Position numbers and translations under genes: made by a program
Assembly: GCA_018817245.1 (NCBI GenBank)
Contig: JAHIUG010000010.1
Coordinates: forward strand, 1-33,450
Origin: Patescibacteria group bacterium
GTDB taxonomy: Bacteria > Patescibacteriota > Patescibacteriia > 2-12-FULL-60-25
DNA: 33,450 nt
Direction: 5' to 3'
Shown here: positions 1 to 8,173 of the stretch, one piece after another
Numbering within the stretch: the first letter of the stretch is position 1
How the letters are laid out: every line of letters starts with the position of its first letter
Notes under the pieces: generated by a model
The model's input: only the letters and a program-made list of their open reading frames with translations
Told to the model about the DNA's origin: nothing
Databases searched by the model: none

Positions 1-1
1 A

Positions 2-70
2 TTCCTCCATCTTTATCGCTTCTCCGATTATGGTTTCATGGAACAAGTGGGCGATGGAGAGAAGGCGTAA
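2..70 (+). CDS. 3' end of an unidentified gene (partial)
   Basis: A reading frame enters from the left edge and stops at a TAA at 68-70; the visible tail reads FLHLYRFSDYGFMEQVGD and then GEKA. It is followed 36 bases later by a good intrinsic terminator, which supports a real gene ending here. Too little is visible to name a family. Another frame is also open to position 102, so the choice of frame rests on the more protein-like composition of this one and on the terminator position. Confidence 0.4.
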   Translation, partial: FLHLYRFSDYGFMEQVGDGEKA

Positions 71-105
71 GGGCAGAAGGGCTTAAGAGCGGGGGCAAAT
101 GAAGG

Positions 106-129
106 GCGCATTGACAGAATGCGCTTTTT
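106..129 (+). terminator. intrinsic terminator of the upstream gene
   Basis: A perfect 6-bp stem (GCGCAT 106-111 with ATGCGC 119-124), a 7-base loop and five T at 125-129. The loop contains TTGACA (111-116), which with a 17-base spacer precedes TCAAAT (134-139). The same segment could therefore also supply a -35 box for the next gene, but that -10 box is weak. Confidence 0.75.
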
Positions 130-170
130 GATATCAAATATATATACGACACAACACGCAGGAGGTAGAA

Positions 171-575
171 ATGTCGGAAGAAGACGGAAGAATAACGGTA
201 GAGCAGCTAGCTCACCTTCGCAGGATCGAAATTGCGCGAATGGCTGGCGGCCAGACTGGTCTTTATCACGAAGTGCAGGCGATTCTGGATTTCTTTGATC
301 CGGATAGAAATTTCGCTGTTGACGAGGTCACACTTCCAATAGTAGAGGCGGATGAGCAAGTGATTCTGGACAGCATCCCGCCAGAGTCACGCAAGCGTCT
401 CTTCAGAGGATTGCCCAACCTCCAGGATCTGGTTGCCACAAACCGTTCGGAAGAGCGGATTCGTTCCGCAGCGTTTGACGAGAAGAGCGGCAAACCAACC
501 GGCGCTGCGACTGACGTGTCGACCAGAGCAACACTCAAGTCCTTTCCCAGCCTCGATCCGGAGGACGGAGAGTAA
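171..575 (+). CDS. GatC-like small protein, possible tRNA amidotransferase subunit C relative
   Basis: A protein of 134 residues. The N-terminal half has the GatC pattern: ITVEQLAHLRRIEI, nine residues, then LYHEVQAILDFFD, and later a charged segment followed by SIPPESRKRLFRGLP, which matches the position of the family's 'R.DE....LPREEAL..AP' tail. GatC helps GatA/GatB convert mischarged Glu-tRNA(Gln)/Asp-tRNA(Asn). The usual length is about 95 residues; the last 45 residues here are extra, low in complexity and acidic. No gatA or gatB lies beside it. The start is set by a strong Shine-Dalgarno sequence (GGAGGTAG at 161-168), unlike most genes nearby. The gene is visibly richer in G+C than its neighbours and is bounded by terminators on both sides, so it is a single transcription unit. 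The family call is tentative; it may be a GatC paralogue with another role. Confidence 0.5.
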   Translation: MSEEDGRITVEQLAHLRRIEIARMAGGQTGLYHEVQAILDFFDPDRNFAVDEVTLPIVEADEQVILDSIPPESRKRLFRGLPNLQDLVATNRSEERIRSAAFDEKSGKPTGAATDVSTRATLKSFPSLDPEDGE

Positions 576-601
576 TCTCGCTCCTTCATCTACCAGACTC
601 C

Positions 602-656
602 CCGCACGCTTGAACTCTCACCCCCCCTCCCCGGAGTTCTTGCGTGCGGCTTTTTT
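602..656 (+). terminator. strong two-part intrinsic terminator
   Basis: An outer 8-bp stem CCGCACGC (602-609)/GCGTGCGG (642-649), a TT/TT bulge, an inner 6-bp stem GAACTC (612-617)/GAGTTC (634-639), then a T run at 651-656. It ends the single-gene unit at 171-575. Confidence 0.85.
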
Positions 657-720
657 ATTCCGGGTTACGAATTGACGAATCACACCACGAATATAACGAA
701 CGGTTGACGAATATATTGCG

Positions 721-748
721 TGATATGTGTTATGTGACATGCGGTATG
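721..748. repeat. degenerate heptamer array, four units
   Basis: The units are TGATATG, TGTTATG, TGACATG and CGGTATG in strict 7-base phase. Similar GACGAAT/TACGAAT words lie just upstream (665-715). The array ends 17 bases before an extended -10 promoter. Confidence 0.8.
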
Positions 749-764
749 TGCAACGGTGTTTTTT

Positions 765-773
765 TGTTATAAT
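765..773 (+). promoter_or_regulatory. extended -10 promoter of the secretion-like operon
   Basis: TGTTATAAT matches the extended -10 consensus TGnTATAAT perfectly. The expected transcription start is about 780, only some seven bases before the ATG at 787, so the message would be nearly leaderless. This agrees with the absence of a Shine-Dalgarno sequence. No convincing -35 is visible. Confidence 0.7.
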
Positions 774-786
774 CTAAATCAAAGAC

Positions 787-2100
787 ATGGAGTTTTTGGA
801 TATAACGAGTTTTTTAGAATCCGCCGGCACCAACCCGTTTGGGGCTATGTGGTTTTTGTTTTCGCATGGAGGTTGGATAGTTTTTATTATTTTGATTATA
901 TGGATTGCTAAAGAGATATGGTTGAGTCACGTTGTCGGCAAAGACGTGGCAAAAAAAGAATGGATGCTTTTATCAATTAGCATTCCGCGCATGACAGAAC
1001 AAACACCGCGCGCTGTGGAAAATATCTTTGCTCATTTTGCCGGTTCTCACAGTCCAGCTTCAGGGATGGAAAAATGGTTTCATGGAAAAAAGCAGGAAAC
1101 CATTAGCATGGAGATCGTATCAATAGGCGGGAACGTTCAGTTTATAATTCGGACAATACGCGGTTTCCGAGATTTGATTGAAGCTTCAATTTACGCTCAG
1201 TATCCTGATGCTGAGATTGCTGAGGTTGAGGATTACACAAATAATGTGCCGGCTGTTTATCCGGATCCGGAATGGGATTTGTTTGGCGTAGAAATGATCC
1301 CCGTTAAACCGGATATTTATCCTATTCGCACATATCCTGAATTTGAAGATCGAGTCTCAGGAGAGTTTAAAGATCCTCAAGCTGTTTTGTTAGAAAGTTT
1401 CTCGCGCCTTGGTCCGGGTGAGCAGGCCTGGTATCAAATTGTTTTATTGCCAATTGAGCAACAAGCTTTTCGAACAAAGGCTGAAGGATATGTGAAGAAA
1501 TTAATGGGCGAACCAATTCCGGTTAAAGTTAGCGTGATTGAGAAAATTTTGAGCGCGCCATTTCAATTATTGAAAATCATTTTGGAAACAGCAAGCATTA
1601 TTCCTTCTGATGCACCGGGTGATAAGAAAGAGGATAATCCATTTGCTGCCAAGATCATGCGAATGTCCCCGGGTGAAAGAAAGGTTGTGGAAGCTGTTGA
1701 GAATAAAAATTCAAAGATTGTTTATCTTTGTAAAATTCGGTTTGTATATGTAGCGAAAAAAGAAGTTATGCAGAAAAAGCGCATTGTGCATCCGTTTATC
1801 GGTTATATGAAGCAGCATAATACAAATGATATGCAATCGCTCAAGCCCGAAAGTAAGCGCGTGGGTATGAATGGTACTTTGATTTTCTTTAAAGATAAGC
1901 GTAATAACGCGCGTAAGTGCAGGCTGATTAACGCTTATAAAACACGCAGCGATTGGGTCGGTACTCCTGTTTTTCACATGAACATTGAAGAGCTGGCAAC
2001 ACTTTGGCATTTCCCAATAACAGGCCAGGTTAAGGCTCCGCAGTTGCAGAAGACAGAAGCTAAGAGATCTGAACCGCCGGCAAACTTACCATTTGGATAA
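787..2100 (+). CDS. conserved membrane protein paired with a VirD4-like ATPase
   Basis: A protein of 437 residues with one clear transmembrane segment at about 24-44 (FLFSHGGWIVFIILIIWIA). A long soluble part follows, presumably cytoplasmic. I do not see an enzymatic motif. Proteins of this layout commonly sit directly upstream of a VirD4/TraG-like ATPase in Patescibacteria, as here, so a structural or adaptor role in a type IV secretion or DNA-transfer machine is likely; this is inferred from family context. There is no Shine-Dalgarno sequence, and the start is fixed by the nearby extended -10. The tail is rich in K, E and P. The next gene begins 100 bases later, after a pair of inverted heptamer arrays. 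Confidence 0.65.
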   Translation: MEFLDITSFLESAGTNPFGAMWFLFSHGGWIVFIILIIWIAKEIWLSHVVGKDVAKKEWMLLSISIPRMTEQTPRAVENIFAHFAGSHSPASGMEKWFHGKKQETISMEIVSIGGNVQFIIRTIRGFRDLIEASIYAQYPDAEIAEVEDYTNNVPAVYPDPEWDLFGVEMIPVKPDIYPIRTYPEFEDRVSGEFKDPQAVLLESFSRLGPGEQAWYQIVLLPIEQQAFRTKAEGYVKKLMGEPIPVKVSVIEKILSAPFQLLKIILETASIIPSDAPGDKKEDNPFAAKIMRMSPGERKVVEAVENKNSKIVYLCKIRFVYVAKKEVMQKKRIVHPFIGYMKQHNTNDMQSLKPESKRVGMNGTLIFFKDKRNNARKCRLINAYKTRSDWVGTPVFHMNIEELATLWHFPITGQVKAPQLQKTEAKRSEPPANLPFG

Positions 2101-2106
2101 AACCGA

Positions 2107-2198
2107 ATATCGAATGTCGTATTTCGAATGTCGCGAATGGAAGGTTTAGAGAAAATTATCAAGTACGATATTCGACATACGATATTCGAACTTCGAAA
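2107..2198. repeat. inverted pair of heptamer arrays
   Basis: Left arm (2107-2134): ATATCGA, ATGTCGT, ATTTCGA, ATGTCGC. Right arm (2164-2198): TACGATA, TTCGACA, TACGATA, TTCGAAC, TTCGAAA. The right arm is largely the reverse complement of the left, so the RNA could fold back. The array ends two bases before the ATG at 2201. Confidence 0.8.
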
Positions 2199-2200
2199 CT

Positions 2201-4387
2201 ATGCCCATTGAATATAATCACGATCATGAAAATGAAATCACATTATTTGCTAATGTGAATTTTAGGAATCAGTTCCGTCGTTTTGGTATTAAGACAGATG
2301 ATCGCCGGCGCCACATGTATGTGCTGGGAAAAACCGGCATGGGCAAGACTACATTAATGGAGAACATGGTTTTGTCAGACATTATGGCAGGGCATGGTGT
2401 GTGTTATATAGACCCACACGGAGACACAGCGGAAAAGCTTTTAGACTATATTCCATCTCATAGATTAAACGATGTAGTTTATTTTAATCCGGCTGACATG
2501 GAGTTCCCGGTTGGATTTAATATCTTAGAGTCCACGCGCGAAGATCAAAAACATCTCATTGCCTCAGGTCTCATGGGAGTATTTAAAAAGATTTGGCCGG
2601 ATGTGTGGAGTGCGCGCATGGAATACATTTTACTGAATTGCGTTTTGGCTTTGTTGGATTATCCCGGCGCAACGCTACTCGGCCTTAGTCGAATTTTGGT
2701 AGATAAAGAATATCGAGGACGTGTGGTAGCAAAAATTCGAAATCCTATTGTTAAAACATTTTGGGTTGCAGAGTTTGAGTCTTGGTCTGAGAAATATGCC
2801 ACGGAAGCTATAGCCCCGGTGCTGAATAAAGTCGGGCAATTTTTGTCAGCCTCAATTATCCGAAATATTGTCGCGCAGGTAAAATCTTCTATCGATCCGC
2901 GTTTAATCATGGACGAAGGAAAAATTTTTATCGTTAATCTTGCCAAGGGAAAGATCGGCGAAGACAACATGGCTCTGCTGGGCGGGATGATAATAACTAA
3001 AATACAGTTGGCTGCCATGGAGCGTGTTGATATTAAGTATGAAGAAGATCGTCGTGATTTCTATCTGTATGTTGATGAATTTCAGAATTTTGCCAATGAA
3101 TCATTTGCCGCGATATTATCCGAAGCCCGTAAATATCGTTTAAATTTGATTGTAGCTCACCAGTACATTGCTCAGTTGAGCGAAGAGGTGGCTGCGGCTG
3201 TGTTTGGAAACGTTGGAACAATCGCATGCATGCGCGTGGGCGGTGAAGATGCCGCGTTTTTAGAAAATGAATTTACACCAATTTTTCTTCCGGAAGATAT
3301 GGTCAACCTTCCTAAATTCAGCATGTATCTCAAGCTTATGGTGGATGGGGTCGCCACTGCGCCATTTTCCGCCAACTCGCTCCCACCGATCGCGCAGAGA
3401 ACAGGGAGCGAGGAGAAAGCCATTACTGTTTCACGTGAGAGATATGCTTCACCGCGTTTTGATATAGAAGAAAAGGTTTTGCGTTGGAGCGGCATGAAAA
3501 CCGCTGGCGAATCATTAGTGGAAGGCAAAACCATGGAATATCCAGAAGTTTTGACTGGAGAAGAGAAAGAAGCTAAAAATGAAACTGTAGGAGCAGTATC
3601 TGATGAAGGCGAAGAATATTTAAAGTTTTCTCCCGAACGTCTGGAAGCTATTCAGAAATCAGCGCCAGAAGGTAAGAAAAAATCAAAGCCGCAATTTCCA
3701 CACAAATGCGACCGTTGTGGCAAAGAATGGGAGATGCCTGTGAAATTGGATCCAAGCAAGCCGATTTTCTGTTCTGAATGTTTGCCGCTCGTGCGCGAGG
3801 AACAAAAAGGAAAGAAGAGAGTTTATAAAGAGGTTATAAAACCGAGTGAAGAGACAAAGCCTGAATTAAATGAAGAGCCTTCCATTAAACCCAACAGACC
3901 GCGAATTGTCGGGAATTTTAAAGATCTGCCTTCCGGACCGACTGAAAAAGACGAAGAATTGCCTGAGCCAAAAGGATCGAGTATTGTTGCGGAACTGGAG
4001 GAAAAGAAAGGGTCGCGCATTGAAACTGACAAACAGAAACTGGGAAGTGTTGAGGAGCGGCCTAAAAAGAAAAAGCGCAAAAAAAGAAAGAACAGATCAG
4101 GTGAATCGCAAAACAGCACAATGTCTGAGGAGCGGAAAGAGAGAGAGGCGGAGGATGCAAATAGTAAATGGACCAAAGAGCGGAATGATTCAATTGCGAG
4201 AAACCCGGAAGAGCGCAGAGAAGCCGAACCTAGGAGCTCAACAGTCTTTAAGGATGTTGCCAGTTCAGTTCGGCCGCACGGTCTCACAACACAAATCTCA
4301 GTCTCGGGTATTAGTAATCCGCAATCTGATTCCGGATCAGGACCAAAGAGTTTATCACAAGGCGAGCGAGTTAAGTTTACAATTTAG
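2201..4387 (+). CDS. VirD4/TraG-like type IV secretion coupling ATPase
   Basis: A protein of 728 residues. Walker A is GKTGMGKT at 43-50, with a following DPHGDTAEKLL segment at 71-81. Walker B is FYLYVDEF at 287-294 (D292, E293), followed by QNFANESFAAILSEARKYRL, typical of TraG/VirD4/TraM-recognition ATPases. A zinc-ribbon-like motif lies at 503-527 (C503, C506, C524, C527). The C-terminal 200 residues are highly charged and probably disordered. VirD4-like ATPases energise and select substrates for transfer; unlike classical VirD4, no N-terminal membrane helices are seen, and the upstream membrane protein may supply the anchor. There is no Shine-Dalgarno sequence. No other type IV secretion genes are in the window, so the system's substrate is unknown. 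Confidence 0.85.
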   Translation: MPIEYNHDHENEITLFANVNFRNQFRRFGIKTDDRRRHMYVLGKTGMGKTTLMENMVLSDIMAGHGVCYIDPHGDTAEKLLDYIPSHRLNDVVYFNPADMEFPVGFNILESTREDQKHLIASGLMGVFKKIWPDVWSARMEYILLNCVLALLDYPGATLLGLSRILVDKEYRGRVVAKIRNPIVKTFWVAEFESWSEKYATEAIAPVLNKVGQFLSASIIRNIVAQVKSSIDPRLIMDEGKIFIVNLAKGKIGEDNMALLGGMIITKIQLAAMERVDIKYEEDRRDFYLYVDEFQNFANESFAAILSEARKYRLNLIVAHQYIAQLSEEVAAAVFGNVGTIACMRVGGEDAAFLENEFTPIFLPEDMVNLPKFSMYLKLMVDGVATAPFSANSLPPIAQRTGSEEKAITVSRERYASPRFDIEEKVLRWSGMKTAGESLVEGKTMEYPEVLTGEEKEAKNETVGAVSDEGEEYLKFSPERLEAIQKSAPEGKKKSKPQFPHKCDRCGKEWEMPVKLDPSKPIFCSECLPLVREEQKGKKRVYKEVIKPSEETKPELNEEPSIKPNRPRIVGNFKDLPSGPTEKDEELPEPKGSSIVAELEEKKGSRIETDKQKLGSVEERPKKKKRKKRKNRSGESQNSTMSEERKEREAEDANSKWTKERNDSIARNPEERREAEPRSSTVFKDVASSVRPHGLTTQISVSGISNPQSDSGSGPKSLSQGERVKFTI

Positions 4388-4392
4388 ATAAA

Positions 4393-4488
4393 TAAAGGAC
4401 TAAAGAACTTAGGGACTAAAGGACTGAAGAACTGAAGAACTGAAGAACTGAAGAACTGAAGAACTGAAGAACTTAGGGACTAAAGGAC
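4393..4488. repeat. octamer tandem array, twelve units
   Basis: Exactly 12 units of 8 bases fill the gap between two genes: TAAAGGAC, TAAAGAAC, TTAGGGAC, TAAAGGAC, six copies of TGAAGAAC, TTAGGGAC, TAAAGGAC. The end units mirror the beginning units. The words TAAAGAAC and TGAAGAAC recur in frame inside the gene at 31288. Confidence 0.95.
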
Positions 4489-4500
4489 TATTTAAAAAAT

Positions 4501-5178
4501 ATGGAAAAAATTACATTCAAGACAAGTGATGATGTGCCGATTGTAGGGAGCTGGGTGACAGCGCCTACTACTTTTGGCGCGGTTATTCTTCTTCACATGA
4601 TGCCTACCAACAAAGAGTCCTGGGCTAAATTTCAGGCGATTTTAGCAAAGCGCGGTCTTGCATCTTTGGCCATTGATTTACGAGGGCATGGCGAAAGTAA
4701 TATAGGACAAGACGGTGGCAAAATTGATTATAAGAGATTTTCCGATGCAGAACATCAGTCCTCACTTTTTGATGTAATCGGAGCATTTGATTGGTTGAAG
4801 CGCAGAGAATTTGAAACAGAGCGAATCGCTGTTTGTGGTGCTTCCATTGGCGCGAACCTCGCCGTTCAGTTTCTGCTTGAAGAACCAAGAGTTGCTGGCG
4901 CTGCATTGCTTTCGCCCGGAAAGGCTTATCATGGTATTAATGTTATAGAAGATATTGTTGATGTATTACCGGAACAATCCGTTTGGATTGCAGCTTCTGA
5001 AGGAGACGATCAAGCGTCTTTTGATGATTCAAAAGCCGCATTTGAGGCTGCTTCTAGTTTGAAAAAAGAATTTGTGCCTTTGAAGAATGTTGGTCATGGC
5101 ACAAAGATTTTAGAAGCCAAGCCGGAATTAGCTGAGAGTTTGGCTGATTGGTTGAAGGAAGTAGTACAGGGCGGATAG
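4501..5178 (+). CDS. alpha/beta hydrolase
   Basis: A protein of 225 residues with the alpha/beta-hydrolase fold. The nucleophile elbow is G-A-S-I-G with S115, the acid is D169 or D170 in SEGDDQ, and the histidine is H199 in VGHGT, which completes a catalytic triad. The oxyanion region is near LLHMMPTNKESW (31-41) and the conserved DLRGHGES lies at 59-66. The length is typical for a dienelactone-hydrolase/esterase type. It acts in the cytoplasm, since no signal peptide is visible. The substrate cannot be told from sequence. The gene starts 12 bases after an octamer array and has no Shine-Dalgarno sequence. Confidence 0.8.
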   Translation: MEKITFKTSDDVPIVGSWVTAPTTFGAVILLHMMPTNKESWAKFQAILAKRGLASLAIDLRGHGESNIGQDGGKIDYKRFSDAEHQSSLFDVIGAFDWLKRREFETERIAVCGASIGANLAVQFLLEEPRVAGAALLSPGKAYHGINVIEDIVDVLPEQSVWIAASEGDDQASFDDSKAAFEAASSLKKEFVPLKNVGHGTKILEAKPELAESLADWLKEVVQGG

Positions 5179-5187
5179 TTAGGATTC

Positions 5188-5264
5188 TGTCATTGCGAGA
5201 GTAGGGTGGCAATCTTTTTGAAAAAATCGCCACTTCGTGAAATAATTCGTTTCACGCAATGATA
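5188..5264. repeat. TGTCAT-ended palindromic element, copy 1
   Basis: It begins TGTCATTGCGAGA and ends CGCAATGATA, so its ends are near-perfect inverted repeats (9 of 10). Inside are two further hairpins: GTGGCAAT with ATCGCCAC, and CGTGAAA with TTTCACG (5236-5255 region). It fills the gap between the hydrolase and the carboxypeptidase, and its stems could work as a transcription barrier. Confidence 0.8.
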
Positions 5265-5271
5265 ATTTAGT

Positions 5272-6153
5272 ATGAAATCATTAGTATATATTTTTCTCGG
5301 ATTTTTGTTTTTAGCACCACTAAGTGTAAGTGCGAGTATTTTGGGTCCTGACAGAATAGATCCTCAATCGACTTATCCATTTAAATATGATGAGTTTGCA
5401 GCAGCAATTGTTGTTGATGTTAACAGCGGTATGATTTTGTATGAGTTTAATGGTAGCAAACCTTGGTCAGCAGCTTCACTCACCAAATTAATGAGCTCCT
5501 CGATTTATTTAGCTTGTACTGAGCCATCAGATGATAAAATTGTTTCATTGCTTTCAGCTGATGAAGTTGGGGGTGGGCGATTACGAGTTGCTAGTGGCGC
5601 TACTTTATCTACGCAGGATTTGATGTACTCAACCGTTACTGCAAGCGCAAACAATACAGCAACAGCAATGGCGCGTTTGAGCGGATTGAGTTATTCATCT
5701 TTTATACAGAAGATGAACGAGCGCGCTTTTCAATATGATATGCGGCAGAGCACTTTTGTAGATCCGTCGGGAATGGATCCTGAAAATATCACGTCAGCGC
5801 GTGATATGGCAAAGCTTGCGTGGCGCGCTTTTGATGATCCCTGGATTATGCGAACTGCCACTACAGCCGAATATACTTTTAAAATTCAAAACACCGGAGA
5901 GATTAAAACCATTCATAACACCAATGATTTATTAATTGATCCGGAACATGGTGATGTTTATGTAACTGGCGGCAAAACAGGATTTTTATATGAGTCTCGA
6001 TATAATCTTGTTGTACGAATGAGACCAACGGAATCTCTGAACGACAATGATCGTCACGTTTTAGTTGTAGTATTGGGTGCCCCAACGCGTGACTCTTCAT
6101 TTACATCAGCAAAAGCTCTTGCCAAATGGACCTGGGATGTGTATAGATGGTGA
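5272..6153 (+). CDS. dacA: D-alanyl-D-alanine carboxypeptidase (peptidase S11)
   Basis: A protein of 293 residues. An N-terminal signal peptide (about 1-22, hydrophobic GFLFLAPLSVSA) sends it across the membrane. All three penicillin-binding active-site motifs are present: S69-L-T-K72, S125-A-N127 and K235-T-G237. The family removes the terminal D-Ala from peptidoglycan stem peptides and so limits cross-linking. The length is well short of E. coli PBP5 (about 400): the C-terminal beta domain and membrane anchor are absent, so the mature protein is probably free in the envelope. The gene ends seven bases before mnmA and is probably co-transcribed with it. There is no Shine-Dalgarno sequence. 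Confidence 0.88.
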   Translation: MKSLVYIFLGFLFLAPLSVSASILGPDRIDPQSTYPFKYDEFAAAIVVDVNSGMILYEFNGSKPWSAASLTKLMSSSIYLACTEPSDDKIVSLLSADEVGGGRLRVASGATLSTQDLMYSTVTASANNTATAMARLSGLSYSSFIQKMNERAFQYDMRQSTFVDPSGMDPENITSARDMAKLAWRAFDDPWIMRTATTAEYTFKIQNTGEIKTIHNTNDLLIDPEHGDVYVTGGKTGFLYESRYNLVVRMRPTESLNDNDRHVLVVVLGAPTRDSSFTSAKALAKWTWDVYRW

Positions 6154-6160
6154 TCGTCCT

Positions 6161-7240
6161 ATGGCAGATGAAAAAGCAAAATCAGTGCTCGTTGGAATGT
6201 CTGGCGGGGTTGATTCAAGTGTTTCAGCTGCGCTTTTAAAAGAGCGCGGTTTTCGTGTTGTGGGTGGTTTTATTAAAAATTGGTCTGACACTAAAGATGT
6301 ATGGACTGGCGAGTGCGATTGGTATGGCGAACGACGTGATGCTATGCGTGTGGCTGCGAAGCTTGGGATTCCACTTTTTACTTTTGATTTTGAAGAACAG
6401 TATCGTGATAAAGTTGTCAAAGAATTATTTTCCGGATACGAAACAGGGGGAACGCCAAACCCGGATGTGCTGTGCAACGAAGCTATTAAATTTGGTTTGT
6501 TTTTAGACGAAGCACGGCGTTTGGGATTTGATTACATTGCAACAGGTCATTATGCGCAGGTCGTTCAAGATTCAGATGGGGTGGCACATCTTTTGCGAGG
6601 AGCGGATTCTAACAAAGATCAATCTTACTTTTTATATCGCGTGCCACAAGAGGCCCTGAGGCAGTCTATTTTTCCAATTGGAGATTTAAAGAAGGATGAA
6701 GTTCGCAAAATTGCGCAGGAGCTCGAACTTCCTGTTGCAGAAAAACCTGATAGTCAGGGCATTTGTTTTATTGGGAAGTTAGATATGGGGGAATTTTTGC
6801 GCAAGAAGATTCCGTCACGCCCAGGTGACATCGTGGATCCTGATGGCAAGATATTGGGCCAGCACGATGGATTAGACCAATATACAATTGGACAGCGTCA
6901 GGGGATGGGTTTGGATGAAGGAGGGCATTCCTGGTATGTGGCAGATAAAGATTTAGAAAAGGATCGTTTAATTGTAGTGCCTGATTCAGAGCACCCACTT
7001 CTTTTCCGAACTAAATGCGAAGTTAAAGATTTACATTGGAGTCGAGGAGCGGTTCCTGATCTACCAATGCAGGTCGCAGTTCAGGTTCGTTATAGGCAAA
7101 CTCCTATATTTGCAACTATTGAGAAGAGTGAGCTCGGCGTTCTTGTTTCGTTCGACAAACCGGTTCGAGCAGTTGCTCCAGGTCAAAGTGCGGTTTTTTA
7201 TTTTAAAGACGAATGTTTAGGTGGAGGAATTATATCTTGA
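6161..7240 (+). CDS. mnmA: tRNA 2-thiouridine synthase MnmA
   Basis: A protein of 359 residues, the usual family length. The PP-loop S14-G-G-V-D-S-S20 binds ATP. The two catalytic cysteines are C105 (NPDVLCNEAIKFG) and C202 (SQGICFIG). KDQSYFLY and the TIGQRQGMGL segment are also family hallmarks. MnmA adenylates and thiolates uridine 34 of tRNA(Lys/Glu/Gln). The start at 6161 (MADEKAK) fits the family; the frame is open further upstream, but that extension would overlap the end of dacA in another frame. It is followed closely by a TGTCAT-ended palindromic element. Confidence 0.93.
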   Translation: MADEKAKSVLVGMSGGVDSSVSAALLKERGFRVVGGFIKNWSDTKDVWTGECDWYGERRDAMRVAAKLGIPLFTFDFEEQYRDKVVKELFSGYETGGTPNPDVLCNEAIKFGLFLDEARRLGFDYIATGHYAQVVQDSDGVAHLLRGADSNKDQSYFLYRVPQEALRQSIFPIGDLKKDEVRKIAQELELPVAEKPDSQGICFIGKLDMGEFLRKKIPSRPGDIVDPDGKILGQHDGLDQYTIGQRQGMGLDEGGHSWYVADKDLEKDRLIVVPDSEHPLLFRTKCEVKDLHWSRGAVPDLPMQVAVQVRYRQTPIFATIEKSELGVLVSFDKPVRAVAPGQSAVFYFKDECLGGGIIS

Positions 7241-7246
7241 CAATGT

Positions 7247-7322
7247 TGTCATTTCGACTGAAGCGTAGCGAAACGGAGAAATCTCATTCGGACGAGATCT
7301 CTCGACTACGCTCGAGATGACA
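7247..7322. repeat. TGTCAT-ended palindromic element, copy 2
   Basis: It begins TGTCATTTCGACTGAAGCG and ends with ACGCTCGAGATGACA, giving inverted termini. It starts six bases after the mnmA stop codon and may terminate or stabilise that message. A TTGACA (7326-7331) follows directly and could serve as the -35 of the next gene, though no good -10 is seen. Confidence 0.8.
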
Positions 7323-7389
7323 GTATTGACAAAATCCGCATTTTGTTGTTAATTACGAGCGTCTTTGACAACAAAAGAAGGAGGAGAGG

Positions 7390-8073
7390 ATGGTATTCAG
7401 CAGAGCAAAGATTGACCGTGCGATCGTGATGACTCAGTATGATCTAGGCGGGTTTGGACATCCACTGGGTTTCCGAGAAGAGAGGTGCGCTAACAGCAAA
7501 TCTCTTCACGCGACTATCTGCAATTTCATGTGTTTTGCAGCCAAAAAAGATGCAAACGGAGAGGATAATCCTAAGTTTGTAAATTGGGAGGGCAGTAGCT
7601 TCAAAGATTATGTGGCTATGTGCAAAAGCATGGCCAAATTCTGCGATGCTTCAGAAAAAGAGGCAATCAAGTTCATCGTTCTGGAGATGGTTGCGCAGAA
7701 TCGTGAGATGCGTCAAAAGCTCGAAATCGGTGAGATGAAGGGGGCTCCGTATCTGGAGGAGATCATAGAAGATACGGTTACCGGCAAGATCATCCTTTCC
7801 CTGGCTGAGGCGTTCGAAATCGAGATTCCGGACGAGGATTTTTCAGGAGGCGACGAAGTCAAAAGCGAAGAAAGAAAGGTGAAGTCTGTCTTGCTGGTCA
7901 AACGTGGGGTAAGCAAGCTCGATTCGTGGTTTGAGACGAATCGCTTCAAGTTGTTCCAGGCGATTCGTCAGTCCGAAGCTGGATATGACGTAGATCTGGA
8001 ACCTTGCGGATCGCCGGGCGTAGTCGGTTTTGTAGGCCACGATGAAGTGGAGATCATCCAGTACGCGGACTGA
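7390..8073 (+). CDS. uncharacterised soluble protein
   Basis: A protein of 227 residues that I do not recognise. It has no signal peptide or transmembrane segment. The middle is acidic and helical (about 75-150). At about residues 155-167 (DEVKSEERKVKSV) lies an in-frame low-complexity segment whose DNA (7855-7889) shows a 7-base period. The C-terminal third has SWFETNRFKLFQAIRQSEAGYDVDLEPCGSPGVVGFVGHDEVEI, a possible small mixed alpha/beta domain. The start is set by a very strong purine tract (AAGGAGGAGAGG just before the ATG). It is a single-gene unit ending in a good terminator, richer in G+C than its neighbours, like the genes at 171, 13028 and 18189. Confidence 0.75.
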   Translation: MVFSRAKIDRAIVMTQYDLGGFGHPLGFREERCANSKSLHATICNFMCFAAKKDANGEDNPKFVNWEGSSFKDYVAMCKSMAKFCDASEKEAIKFIVLEMVAQNREMRQKLEIGEMKGAPYLEEIIEDTVTGKIILSLAEAFEIEIPDEDFSGGDEVKSEERKVKSVLLVKRGVSKLDSWFETNRFKLFQAIRQSEAGYDVDLEPCGSPGVVGFVGHDEVEIIQYAD

Positions 8074-8127
8074 TTCGCTCCTCGATTTGAAAAACGCAGG
8101 CTAAAGACCTGCGGCTACAAATCTTCT

Positions 8128-8163
8128 CACCCTGTTTTATGCTTTCAGACAGGGTGTTTTTTT
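8128..8163 (+). terminator. intrinsic terminator
   Basis: An 8-bp perfect stem CACCCTGT (8128-8135)/ACAGGGTG (8149-8156), then seven T. It ends the gene at 7390-8073. A short inverted motif, GCAGGCTAAAGACCTGC (8096-8112), lies just upstream. Confidence 0.9.
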
Positions 8164-8173
8164 AGATTATCAG

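Noticed and set aside
1711..2010. Minus-strand frames opposite the membrane protein and other long genes
   Set aside because: They are shadows of clear genes: no family features, no initiation signals, unnatural composition.
6077..6160. Longer N-terminus for MnmA
   Set aside because: It would overlap the carboxypeptidase gene in another frame and lies outside the family's normal start.
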